A DNA stretch of 64,000 nt from Eggerthellaceae bacterium (GTDB taxonomy: Bacteria > Actinomycetota > Coriobacteriia > Coriobacteriales > Eggerthellaceae). Below the pieces are notes generated by a model. That model was not told the DNA's origin, did no database searches, and saw nothing but the letters and a program-made list of their open reading frames with translations. The stretch's first letter is position 1, and every line of letters begins with the position of its first letter. The stretch lies in contig WRIR01000009.1 of NCBI GenBank assembly GCA_009782605.1, positions 16,259-80,258 of the forward strand, in the 5' to 3' direction. Made by a program: the position numbers and the translations under genes. Of this stretch, positions 55,624-63,893 are shown piece after piece.

Positions 55624-56736
55624 ATGCGGGATATCCGAGACGACATAGCACGCTGGTTCGCGGAAGGCTCGTCCGTCGCACTGGCCCAGGTGGTAGCTGC
55701 CTGGGGGTCGGCGCCGCGCGTCCCGGGGAGCCTGATGGCCATCAGCTCCAAGGGGCAGGTCGCAGGGTCTGTCTCCGGCGGGTGCCTTGAGGGGGCCGTG
55801 ATGCAGGCCGCACACGAGTGCCTTGAGACAGGAACGGCAGTCCTGGAAAAGTTCCATGCCACAACGAGGCAAGCCCGGGAGGTCGGGCTTTCCTGCGGAG
55901 GCAGCGTCGAGGTGCTTCTGTCGCGGCTTGACAAGGCGGTGTTTGAAGACGAGTGCCGCCTGCTTGAGGCAGGGAGCGAGTACCTGAGGGTCACCGCCTG
56001 CGGTGGGTCGGGCACGATCCCCCAGGGCAGCTGTTTCCTGGTCACGCCCGCACCACAGGATGCGGGTCCGGTGCCTGCCACGGCGCAGGGGCACATGCCG
56101 CGGGGGGATGGGGCGCAGAGGCTCGTCGAGAGATGCCGGGCCTTTCCCGCAACGCAGAGGACAGGCCTCTTTGAAGAGGGCGGAACAGGGTACTTCTTCT
56201 CGCGCCAAACGCCGCGGCCCAAGCTCGTCTGCATCGGGGGCGTCCATATCGCCATACACCTGACCCGGTTCGCGAAGGCCTTGGGCTACCACACCGCGGT
56301 AATCGACCCGCGCCGGGTGTTCCCGACCAAGGAGCGTTTCCCCTCCGTCGACGAACTGGTCCACGCATGGCCGCAGGAGGCGCTTGCCGAGGTCGGCCTC
56401 GACTCGGCCAGCGCGCTGTGCGCCCTCACGCACGACCCGAAGATTGACGTGCCCGCATTGCAGATAGCACTGGACTCCCCCGCTTTCTACATCGGCTCGC
56501 TCGGGAGCGGCAAGACCCAGCTCTCGCGCTACAGCCAGCTGTTGAAGGCGGGATACGACGAAGGGGCCCTCTCCCGGATCTTCGGGCCCATCGGGCTCGA
56601 CATCGCCTCAAAAGAGCCTTCCGAGATAGCCCTGTCGATCATCGCCGAGATAACCGCCGTCAAAAACGGGAGCGCAACCCCGACCTCGACCATGCCCCAA
56701 GCAGCACAAAAAGCCCGAAATGCGCCAAAGGCGTGA
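55624..56736 (+). CDS. XdhC/PaoD-like molybdenum hydroxylase maturation factor
   Basis: A 370-aa XdhC-family protein. The N-terminal domain has G-S-V-S-G-G-C-L-E-G and, 60 residues later, G-L-S-C-G-G, the conserved Cys boxes. The C-terminal Rossmann-like domain has C-I-G-G-V-H-I-A, T-H-D-P-K-I-D and Y-I-G-S-L-G-S. XdhC/PaoD binds the cytosine- or plain-pterin cofactor, promotes its sulfuration with a cysteine desulfurase, and inserts it into the apoenzyme. Here it closes the operon that contains such a desulfurase upstream. Confidence 0.9.
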   Translation: MRDIRDDIARWFAEGSSVALAQVVAAWGSAPRVPGSLMAISSKGQVAGSVSGGCLEGAVMQAAHECLETGTAVLEKFHATTRQAREVGLSCGGSVEVLLSRLDKAVFEDECRLLEAGSEYLRVTACGGSGTIPQGSCFLVTPAPQDAGPVPATAQGHMPRGDGAQRLVERCRAFPATQRTGLFEEGGTGYFFSRQTPRPKLVCIGGVHIAIHLTRFAKALGYHTAVIDPRRVFPTKERFPSVDELVHAWPQEALAEVGLDSASALCALTHDPKIDVPALQIALDSPAFYIGSLGSGKTQLSRYSQLLKAGYDEGALSRIFGPIGLDIASKEPSEIALSIIAEITAVKNGSATPTSTMPQAAQKARNAPKA

Positions 56737-56772
56737 CACCCGGACGTTCGCCGCTGCCTGCCCTTCCACCTG

Positions 56773-56816
56773 CGTCATTGCGGGCCGCCCGCAATCCTGC
56801 CCTGACGGCAACGGGT
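56773..56816. repeat. Dispersed intergenic repeat, copy 2 (diverged)
   Basis: CGTCATTGCGGGCCGCCCGC then AATCCTGCCCTGACGGCAAC and GGG. It shares the CGTCATTGCGGGCC start and the CTGACGGCAACGGG end with copy 3 but has a three-base deletion in the loop. Confidence 0.7.
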
Positions 56817-56858
56817 CCAGCTGTTCGCCCGGCCCCCAGTAGCACCGTCCGTCACCCC

Positions 56859-56903
56859 CGTCATTGCGGGCCTGACCCGCAATCTTGCCCTGACGGCAAC
56901 GGG
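56859..56903. repeat. Dispersed intergenic repeat, copy 3
   Basis: Its first 31 bases are identical to copy 1 at 27101; the last ~14 (CTGACGGCAACGGG) match copy 2. Copies 2 and 3 lie 86 bases apart between xdhC and the surface-protein gene. Confidence 0.8.
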
Positions 56904-56949
56904 ACGGACGTAGGCGGTCCATGAGGGCAGGTTCCCTCGATACCTCGTA

Positions 56950-56995
56950 AAGGGAAGGGCAGCGGGAAAGCCCCTGCTGCCCTTCCCTTCTTTTT
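56950..56995. terminator. Strong bidirectional terminator
   Basis: AAGGGAAGGGCAG and CTGCCCTTCCCTT form a 13-bp perfect stem, extended inward by GGG/CCC, followed by CTTTTT on the plus strand. It ends the molybdoenzyme operon and can also terminate the convergent surface-protein gene. Confidence 0.85.
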
Positions 56996-56997
56996 GC

Positions 56998-58995
56998 CTA
57001 GCGCCGCTGGTAGAAGTAGCTTGAGTTCAGGCCGGGGGCTACTCCCCCCTTAGGGACTATGACTATCTGCATGGCCTCCATGCGATAGGCATAGCCCGCG
57101 CTGCCGCAGCTCTGGCCGTTCTTGGCCCAGCCGGTCCAGCCGATGTTCTGGATGTGGGTGCGGTAGTACACGTCGTAGTTCTTGCCTATGTCCCCGGTAA
57201 GGGATATGCGCAGCGCCTCCAGGCGAAGCCCCTGCCCGCTTGTCCCCGACTTGCCCCCATCGGTCTTTGCTGCCTGCCAGCCGATGTTTTGGATATGGGT
57301 CTCATACTTTATGGAGCCGGAATAGGGGGCGCCCTTGAGCTTCAAGGTGAGGGCTTCCAGGCGAAGCCCCTTGCCCGACGTCCCGAGAATGGTGGAGCCC
57401 GTGGCGGAAGGATAGCCCTGGTCCCCCACGTTTTGGATATGGACGGTCGCCGAATAGCCAAGCGTTGCACTCGTTGCCGGTTTGGGGTCGATCATGCGGG
57501 GGGTACCGGCAGCGGTGGTAACGTTTTTATAGGTGTTGCCGGGCGCGGCGGCACCCTTCTTGACCAGCGCCACCTGCAAGGCCTCAAGCCTAAAGGCGCA
57601 GCCCGCCGTGCCCGCCTGCTCGCCGTTCTTGGCCCAGCCCATCCAGCCGACGTTCTGGGCGTGGACCCGGTAGTAGATGTCGTAGTGCTTGGCGAGCTCG
57701 CCGGTAAGCGTCATCGTCATGGCCTCAAGCCTGTAGGCCCGGCCCTCGGTGCCCGACAGCGTGCCCTTGGCCTCGGCCGTCGACTTGCCGGTGGTGCTCA
57801 CACTGGCCGCCTTCTGCCAGCCGATGTTCTGCACGTGGGTGGCGTAGCTGATGCCGCCGGCGTACCCCGTCGTGTTCGTGAGGTTGACCTTCAGGCCCTC
57901 AAGCCGCAGCGCGCGCCCGGAGGTGCCCGACACCGCGCCGTCCTTCACCGCCGCCTGCCACCCGACGTTCTGCACATGGGTGGAATAAGCGACCGACACC
58001 GTGCCCGCCGGGGCAGGTGTCGGCGTCGGGGCGGGTGTCGGGGCGGCTGCCACCTTGATAGAGAGCTGCTTGGTAGCGCTGCCGGCGCCATTCGCCGCCT
58101 TCACGGTGAAGGTTGACGTCCCCGCAGCGGTCGGCGTGCCCGATATCGTGCCGTTGCTTGCAATTTTCAGCCCCTTTGGCAGGCTGCCGGAAGAAACACT
58201 CCACGTGATGGTAGCGTCCCCCGTAGCCGCCAGCTTCTGGCTGTAAGCCTTCCCCACTGTGCCCCCCGCAAGAGAAGAGGTAGTGATCGTCGGCTTCACC
58301 GGGGCGGCGACCACCTTGATGGAAAGCTGCTTGGTTGCTTTGCCACCAGAATTCGTAGCGCGTACCGTAAAATTATAAGTCCCCTGAACCGTGGGTGTGC
58401 CAGATATCAAACCGGAAGATGAAAGCCGAAGTCCAGCCGGTAGATCACCTGATGCCATATCCCAAATAACAGGCGTAGCTCCCGATACCGTAAGAGCTTC
58501 AGAATAGCCAAGTCCCACCGTTGCGTTTTTGAGAGAGCTTGTTGTAATGTTGGGTGAAGGCTCGGTAATTGTAACGGTTTTATGTCCCAACTCAATCCAT
58601 CCGCCAGGGTAAAGGGCATAGACATACACTGGCTGCGAACCACGCTTCGCTGTGTTGATGTTGTGGTTAAAACCGTGGTTGTTTCCCGTACCCGGATAAG
58701 CTTTGCCAACATCATCTCGATACACATTTGCAGTTATCGCAGTGCTTTCTGCACCAGAACTACCCGCCGGGCCTCCTATATAAACATGAATTGTTAGAGG
58801 GGTTGTTGGGGTGGGCCTGTGAAAAGCCCACCCCCTTACATTAACTTGACCTGCCCCGCCTGTAACACCATCAAGAACACCGCGTGTTTGAATGTTGTTC
58901 TTTGAATGCTTTATCGTGACAGTAAATCCGGTAGCATAATTGCTGCCATTATATAAATAAAATGGCCTTTCGCTGTTTACTATGGGTAGTATAGA
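56998..58995 (-). pseudogene. 5'-truncated surface protein with two Ig-like and six ChW repeats
   Basis: The frame is open from 58995 but has no start codon before the internal GTG at 58725, and no signal peptide, so the 5' end is missing. The part above 58725 is still clearly coding (V-Y-I-G-G-P-A-G-S-S-G-A-E, continuous with Y-P-G-T-G-N-N-H-G-F), like a domain found in secreted Clostridium/actinobacterial proteins. Two He_PIG-type Ig domains follow (L-P-A-G-L-R-L and L-P-K-G-L-K-I with I-S-G-T-P-T). Six ChW repeats then show H-V-Q-N-V-G-W and R-L-E-A-L. Truncation coincides with the edge of the AT-rich block. Confidence 0.82.
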
Positions 58996-59221
58996 TCATC
59001 AACTGGGCACCACACTCAGGTCAAGACCGCTGCAATTCAAATAGATCCCCATACACTATAATAAGGCTAAATCCAAATAACCCCAGTAGAATCAAGGGTT
59101 GAACGGATTTAGCTTTTCTTTTTCCACTATGAAAGTCATATCAAAATGGGGCAAAAATTGCGGTCAAAAAATGGCGATGTGTCATTAGAGCTAAAATTTC
59201 TGCCCCAAAAGGAGGAAATGT
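58996..59221 (+). promoter_or_regulatory. parA leader with terminator and inverted repeat
   Basis: GCTAAATCC (59066-59074) and GGATTTAGC (59105-59113), with an inner AACCC/GGGTT stem, are followed by TTTTCTTTTT: a strong plus-strand terminator. Further on TGGGGCA (59147-59153) and TGCCCCA (59201-59207) are inverted, the second adjoining the AAAGGAGG ribosome site of parA. The latter is a candidate ParA/ParB operator or parS-like site. Confidence 0.65.
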
Positions 59222-60004
59222 ATGGGTAAGGTTTTAGCAATCACCAACCGCAAAGGCGGTACAGGAAAGACCATGACGAGCGTGAGTTTAGGGGCATCGT
59301 TGGTACGGCAAGGGAAGAAAGTTTTAGTTGTAGACGCCGACAGCCAGCACTCCGCGACCGTGAGCCTCGGCGTAGCAGAGCCGGACAAGCTGGAAGTCAC
59401 TTTAGCTACGGTCATGCAAAACATCATCAGAGAGCAAGAGATAAACCCGCTTGAGGGAATTATCTCACATAACGAGGGCATATCGTTTTTGCCCTCAAAC
59501 AACGGGCTTGCAGGGATGGAAATTGTCCTTGCCCCAATAATCGGGCGAGAAACGGTACTTAGGCGGTATATAGACAAGGTTCGCAGCCTATTCGACTATA
59601 TACTGCTTGATACCGCCCCCACCCTCGATTTGCTGGCGGTAAACTCACTCGCCGCCGCAGACAGCGTTATAATCCCCGTTGCCCCCAAATTTTTGGACGC
59701 AAAAGGATTAGAACTCCTACTCAAAAGCATAGCACAGACACGGCAGTATATAAATCCGCACCTTGAAATCGGCGGTATATTGCTGACGATGGTAGACAGG
59801 CGGGCTAACATCACCAAAGAGATAATAGAAATGATACGCCACGCCTACGGCGAAAGCATCAGCATTTTCAAGGAGGCGATTCCCCATTCAGTCCGTGCGG
59901 TGGAAACATCGGCTACAGGCAAGAGCATCTTCGAGCATGACCCCAACGGTAAAGTTGCGATGGCGTATGCCTCGCTTGCAAGGGAGGTGCTTGCAAGTGC
60001 CTAA
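59222..60004 (+). CDS. parA: ParA/Soj-family partition ATPase
   Basis: A 260-aa deviant-Walker ATPase. The N-terminal motif N-R-K-G-G-T-G-K-T-M-T has both Lys residues, then V-D-A-D-S-Q near residue 38 and D-T-A-P-T near residue 126. It binds DNA non-specifically and moves ParB-DNA complexes. Codon use is AT-richer than the host chromosome, matching Firmicutes ICE ParA proteins. ParB overlaps its 3' end by eight bases. Confidence 0.93.
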   Translation: MGKVLAITNRKGGTGKTMTSVSLGASLVRQGKKVLVVDADSQHSATVSLGVAEPDKLEVTLATVMQNIIREQEINPLEGIISHNEGISFLPSNNGLAGMEIVLAPIIGRETVLRRYIDKVRSLFDYILLDTAPTLDLLAVNSLAAADSVIIPVAPKFLDAKGLELLLKSIAQTRQYINPHLEIGGILLTMVDRRANITKEIIEMIRHAYGESISIFKEAIPHSVRAVETSATGKSIFEHDPNGKVAMAYASLAREVLASA

Positions 60005-60932
60005 GACAAAACAAATCGGCAATCTTGCCCTTGTAGGGTACAATGAACTGTTTACAAGCACTATGCCGCCGACAACGGCAAAGCCGACCATCACCCCGAC
60101 CGACTTTAACGGTGAACTTGTTGTTGAAATCCCGCTCACGGAACTCTACCCGCCCGAATTTCACCCATTCCATGTAAATGACGATGAAGCGATGGACAGG
60201 CTCACGACTAATATCAAGCAATATGGCGTGAGAGAGCCGGGTCTTGCCCGACCAAGAGAGGACGGCGGGTATGAACTCCTTGCGGGAAACCGCCGGAAAA
60301 GAGCCTGTGAACGGGCTGGAATCCCCTCGCTGCCTGTAATCATCCGTGCAATGACAGACGATGAAGCTATAATCGCAATGGTTGATTCAAACCTCGAACA
60401 GCGAGAAATCCTGTTATACAGCGAAAAGGCATGGGCATACAAGATGAAGATGGAGGCACTAAACCACAACGGTATCAAGGGTGATAAGCACTCTTACGAA
60501 ATCTTGGTTGAACAGACAGGCGAAAGCAAAAATCAAATCTTCCGTTTGATTCGCCTTACGGAATTAGTCTACGGCCTGCTGGATATGGTGGATGCCAAGA
60601 AAATTGCCTTTAACCCTGCTGTTGAATTATCTTACCTCTCGCAAGTGGAGCAGATGGCGGTCATATCTTCTATGGAAAGCCACGGCGTAAAACCCTCGCT
60701 ATCCCAAGCGGCACGGTTGAAAAAGTTGAAACAGGACGGCGAACTGTCGGTAGATATGATTTACGAAATCTTATCCGAGTGCAAACAGCCCCAAGAAGAT
60801 AAAGGGGATAAGGAAATCAAGCGTTTCCGTCATTTCTTCCCCAAAGGATACTCTGCTCAACAGATGGAAGATATAATCTATAGCCTGCTCACGGACTGGC
60901 AATCACAAGAAGGGTTTCGGCGTAAATTGTAA
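59997..60932 (+). CDS. parB: ParB/RepB-family partition protein
   Basis: A 311-aa ParB. The N-terminal domain has G-V-R-E-P-G and G-Y-E-L-L-A-G-N-R-R-K-R-A, the CTP-binding/GERRxxA-like box, near residue 95. The central helix-turn-helix is E-Q-T-G-E-S-K-N-Q-I-F-R-L-I-R near residue 180. The GTG at 59997 has GGGAGG nine bases upstream and overlaps parA by eight. It probably binds a parS-like site near parA to stabilise or partition the element while excised. Confidence 0.88.
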   Translation: MPKTKQIGNLALVGYNELFTSTMPPTTAKPTITPTDFNGELVVEIPLTELYPPEFHPFHVNDDEAMDRLTTNIKQYGVREPGLARPREDGGYELLAGNRRKRACERAGIPSLPVIIRAMTDDEAIIAMVDSNLEQREILLYSEKAWAYKMKMEALNHNGIKGDKHSYEILVEQTGESKNQIFRLIRLTELVYGLLDMVDAKKIAFNPAVELSYLSQVEQMAVISSMESHGVKPSLSQAARLKKLKQDGELSVDMIYEILSECKQPQEDKGDKEIKRFRHFFPKGYSAQQMEDIIYSLLTDWQSQEGFRRKL

Positions 60933-60944
60933 AAACATAGTAGG

Positions 60945-61006
60945 TTTTTGGTTGCGACAAAGGGCATGGCGCTTGAAAGACAAGCATCATGCCCTTTGCA
61001 ATTCCC
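60945..61006 (+). repeat. Hairpin repeat, left copy (parB terminator)
   Basis: TTTTTGGTT followed by CAAAGGGCATG (60958-60968) and its perfect complement CATGCCCTTTG (60988-60998), ending CAATTCCC. A closely related module lies at 63116-63170, so the pair flanks the GntR-ABC cassette. Confidence 0.7.
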
Positions 61007-61072
61007 AATAATAATTAGTGTGATAAATATCATGCTGATATAAATATTTCATATTTCCAGCAAAAATTTACA

Positions 61073-61107
61073 TTGACAATATTGTAACTAACGAATATAC
61101 TGTATAT
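61073..61107 (+). promoter_or_regulatory. Consensus promoter with overlapping palindromic operator
   Basis: TTGACA (61073-61078), 17-base spacer, TATACT (61096-61101). ATATACTGTATAT (61095-61107) is a perfect 6-1-6 inverted repeat lying on the -10, a likely GntR operator for self-repression. Confidence 0.8.
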
Positions 61108-61131
61108 AGTGTTATTGTTAAAAGGGGGTGC

Positions 61132-61515
61132 ATGATGAAAATAATCGTGTCAAACCGCTCCGGCGTACCGATTTACGAGCAAATCAAGGAGCAAGTCAAA
61201 GCGGCGATTTTCTCCGGTGAGTTGCAAGAGGACGAAATGCTCCCGTCAATCCGTCAGCTTGCACGGGATTTGAAAATCAGCGTTATCACAACGACACGCG
61301 CATACAGCGACTTGGAGCAAGAGGGCTTCATTGCGAACGTGCAGGGAAAGGGTTGTTTTGTACTGCCCCGTAATTCAGAACTGGCAAGGGAAAATGCCAT
61401 GCACAAAATGGAGAACGGGCTGAGTACCGCCATTGCCGCCGCCAAAACGGAGGGAATCACAAAAGATGAAGTCATCGAAAGATTAAAACTGTTGTGGGAG
61501 GACGATTATGAATAA
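61132..61515 (+). CDS. GntR family transcriptional regulator (YtrA subfamily)
   Basis: A 127-aa regulator. The winged helix is at residues about 12-75 (P-I-Y-E-Q-I-K-E-Q-V, L-P-S-I-R-Q-L-A-R-D-L, V-I-T-T-T-R-A-Y-S-D-L-E-Q-E-G). A short ~50-residue effector region follows, typical of YtrA-type GntR proteins that control ABC exporters. It starts at ATG 61132 (or 61135) behind AAAGGGGGTG and overlaps the ABC gene by eight bases. It should repress the cassette from the operator at 61095 until an inducer, often an antibiotic or membrane peptide, is present. Confidence 0.92.
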   Translation: MMKIIVSNRSGVPIYEQIKEQVKAAIFSGELQEDEMLPSIRQLARDLKISVITTTRAYSDLEQEGFIANVQGKGCFVLPRNSELARENAMHKMENGLSTAIAAAKTEGITKDEVIERLKLLWEDDYE

Positions 61516-62362
61516 TATTTTAGAAGTGCGGGGGCTTCGTAAGGACTACGGTTCGTTCGCGTTAAACGAAATATCCTTTGATGTGCCGAGCGGTTATATT
61601 ATGGGGTTTATCGGGCCAAATGGCGCGGGCAAGACGACCACGCTCAAGTCGATTTTGAGCATTGTACAACCCGATTCCGGCAGCGTAAAAATGTTCGGGC
61701 AGGACGGCGGCGCAGTTCAAAACGAAGAAATCGGCGTTGTGATGGATTCCCCGATGTACGTTGACGATTGGAATGTCGGCGATGTAGAGAAAGCCGTTTC
61801 GTCCTTCTATAAGCAATGGGACAAGGAATTGTATTCGGGTTACTTAAAGCGGTTCGGGCTTGAACCTAAAAAGAAAATCAAGGAAATGTCGCGTGGTATG
61901 AAAATAAAACTCCAAATTGCCGCCGCGCTTTCCCATAGCGCAAGGCTTTTGATTCTCGATGAACCCACAAGCGGGCTTGACCCTGTGGCGCGTGATGAAA
62001 TATGCGACTTGCTCCGCGAGTTCGTGACCGACGAAAGTAAAAGCGTCCTCTTTTCCACACACATCACATCTGACCTCGAAAAGACCGCCGACTATATCGT
62101 TTTCATATTAAACGGCAGCATCGTATTTACTGGCGCGAAAGACGATTTGCTCGAAAGATATGCCCGTGTGATAGGCGGTTTACAAGAATTGAACACAGAG
62201 CAGAAAAAACTCGTCATTGGCTGCCGGGAACACGGCACAGGCTTTGAGGGCATGGTCGAAACCGAAAACATCGGCAAACTGCCAAACGGTGTTCTGACCG
62301 AGGAAATCAGCTTGGACGAAATCATCATTTTTATGAACAAGGGGGCTGAGAACCATGAATAA
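61508..62362 (+). CDS. ABC transporter ATP-binding protein (Ytr/Pmt-like exporter)
   Basis: A 284-aa ABC ATPase. Walker A is G-P-N-G-A-G-K-T-T near residue 38. The signature region is M-S-R-G-M-K-I-K-L near residue 126, and Walker B L-L-I-L-D-E-P-T-S-G-L-D near residue 153; H-I-T-S-D-L is the switch histidine region. The C-terminal extension is ordinary for exporter ATPases. With the permease it probably forms a drug or antimicrobial peptide exporter; PmtA-like proteins that export small peptides are the nearest type. Confidence 0.92.
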   Translation: MNNILEVRGLRKDYGSFALNEISFDVPSGYIMGFIGPNGAGKTTTLKSILSIVQPDSGSVKMFGQDGGAVQNEEIGVVMDSPMYVDDWNVGDVEKAVSSFYKQWDKELYSGYLKRFGLEPKKKIKEMSRGMKIKLQIAAALSHSARLLILDEPTSGLDPVARDEICDLLREFVTDESKSVLFSTHITSDLEKTADYIVFILNGSIVFTGAKDDLLERYARVIGGLQELNTEQKKLVIGCREHGTGFEGMVETENIGKLPNGVLTEEISLDEIIIFMNKGAENHE

Positions 62363-63038
62363 ACTCAAATCATTTGTACGGTTGGATTTTGTGACCTCTA
62401 AACCGTATTTTACAGCAAAGAACATGATAATTTACGCCGGGCTTGCGGTCTATATGGCAATCATGTCAAAGAACATCGCGTCTTCAATTAGCATTGGAAT
62501 GATGCTTGCCACGGTTTTTGTCAGCCATCCTTTTGCCTTGGCTGAAAAAAGTAATATGGACGCACTCTATGTAACGCTTGGCGCTGACAGAAGAACTGTT
62601 GTGAGAGGCAGATATATTTTTACGTTATTGCTTAATTTGTGCGCAATAACCTTCATTCTGCTGCTCTCGCTAATAACACTGGTTTTTACACGTTCACTTG
62701 TTAACAACGAAGGGCTATGGGTTGAATTTGGGGCAGCTTTGGCTCTTTCTGCGATTTTCTTAATTGTTCAGGCAACGCAAATTCCGATGTATTTCAAATT
62801 GGGTTATGAAAAAGCAAAAATCATGAGCATTTTACCTTTTTTCCTGATTGCGGCGTTTGTTTCGTATTTCGTTATAAGCGCGCAGGGTGGTGGTATGCCT
62901 GATAGAGTAAATATTTATATTCAAAACCTCTTAGAGAACGCATTGGCTATCGGCGCGGCTGTGATTGCGGTTTTAGCGGCTGCCGTGTTCGTTTCGTATA
63001 AACTTTCGCTTGCATTTTATAGGAAACGTGAGTTTTAA
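62355..63038 (+). CDS. ABC-2 type transporter permease
   Basis: A 227-aa membrane protein with about six hydrophobic helices and no other domain. It begins with a short amphipathic segment and contains G-A-D-R-R-T-V-V-R-G-R-Y near residue 80, characteristic of the ABC-2 permease family with PmtB/YtrC-like members. It overlaps the ATPase gene by eight bases. Only one permease gene is present, so a homodimeric exporter is expected. Confidence 0.87.
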   Translation: MNKLKSFVRLDFVTSKPYFTAKNMIIYAGLAVYMAIMSKNIASSISIGMMLATVFVSHPFALAEKSNMDALYVTLGADRRTVVRGRYIFTLLLNLCAITFILLLSLITLVFTRSLVNNEGLWVEFGAALALSAIFLIVQATQIPMYFKLGYEKAKIMSILPFFLIAAFVSYFVISAQGGGMPDRVNIYIQNLLENALAIGAAVIAVLAAAVFVSYKLSLAFYRKREF

Positions 63039-63115
63039 TAACAAGGATTATTGAATCTTGAATCAAGAAACATATTAGGTAACACAATAGTAGAATAATA
63101 GTATAAAACCAGCAA

Positions 63116-63170
63116 TTTTTGGTTATAACAAAGAGCATGGAGAATATACCCCATGCCCTTTGCAATGCCC
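63116..63170 (+). repeat. Hairpin repeat, right copy
   Basis: TTTTTGGTT, CAAAGAGCATGG (63129-63140), CCATGCCCTTTG (63151-63162), CAATGCCC. It matches the left copy except for a few bases and probably terminates the permease transcript. Confidence 0.7.
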
Positions 63171-63250
63171 AAAAACACTTAAAACTGAATAGCGATACCT
63201 TTTCCCAAGTTGTTCTATGGGAATAGTTTATAGCAATTCACGGCAATAGA

Positions 63251-63284
63251 AAAACCGCTTGAAATCAAGTGTTCAGGCGGTTTT
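63251..63284. terminator. Bidirectional terminator before the integrase remnant
   Basis: AAAACCGC (63251-63258) and GCGGTTTT (63277-63284) with an inner CTTGA/TCAAG stem. U-runs occur in both directions, so it can end the reverse-strand integrase transcript. Confidence 0.7.
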
Positions 63285-63327
63285 CTTTTCGCTGTTATTC
63301 GTGGCTATTCAAAACTTTAGTGTAAAA

Positions 63328-63360
63328 AGGTGTGTAAAATATGCTTTCAGGTGTGTAAAA
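63328..63360. repeat. AGGTGTGTAAAA direct repeat, possible integrase arm sites
   Basis: Two exact 12-bp copies start 21 bases apart, and a weaker TAGTGTAAAA lies just before the first. They lie within 40 bases of the integrase stop, where tyrosine integrases of ICEs often have arm-type binding repeats. Confidence 0.45.
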
Positions 63361-63366
63361 GCCAGA

Positions 63367-63893
63367 CTAAGCGAAGTATGCCGCGAGCTTTTGTACGGCG
63401 TTCTTTTTGTCGTCGTTGTTGACGTGCGAGTATACCTTCGCTGTCACAGATACGTTGCTATGACCCATAAGGCGGCTCGCGTCCAGCAGGGACACGCCGC
63501 GCCTCGCTAAAATCGTGCAGTAGGTATGCCGGAGGCTGTGGATCGTCCGTCCCGTCTCTATATCCAACCTGTCACACAGACGCTTGTATGCCTGTAGGAA
63601 ATTGCTGTGTTCCCGATATACGCCAGCCTCAGAGGGAAACAGCAGGAAGTCGCCGCGAATGGTTAAGACCCGGTTTAATTGCCTGACGCGGTTGATATGC
63701 TCCTGCAGCATGGGCTTGATCTCCCCGAGGAGCGGCACTTTGCGTTTGCTCGCCTCTGTCTTTGCTTTCGTCACGACGGGCTGGAACACACCATCGACGT
63801 TTAAGTGCTTAACAGTTTTGTTGACTGTAACCATATCGGTCTTGAAATCAATGTCCTTAAAAGTCAATGCCAGAAGCTCATCGCTTTGAAGTA
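63367..63893 (-). pseudogene. Tyrosine recombinase/integrase, C-terminal part only
   Basis: About 170 residues of the catalytic domain of a phage-type integrase. The catalytic set is largely present: I-H-S-L-R-H-T-Y (His and Arg), M-G-H-S-N-V-S-V-T and the final V-Y-S-H-V active Tyr. The first visible residues, D-E-L-L-A-L-T-F-K-D-I-D-F, correspond to the start of the catalytic domain, so the N-terminal arm- and core-binding domains (about 200 residues) are missing. The frame is closed upstream by TGA where transposase sequence begins. Probably inactive. Confidence 0.85.

Larger units (their letters stand above)
63039..63366. other. Intergenic region between ABC cassette and integrase remnant
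   Basis: Contains the right hairpin repeat (63116-63170), a bidirectional terminator (63251-63284), and AGGTGTGTAAAA direct repeats next to the integrase 3' end (63328-63339 and 63349-63360). No gene is visible. Confidence 0.6.

Noticed and set aside
58725..58727. GTG 58725 as true start of the surface protein
   Set aside because: Sequence upstream continues the same domain in frame to 58995, and no signal peptide follows the GTG.
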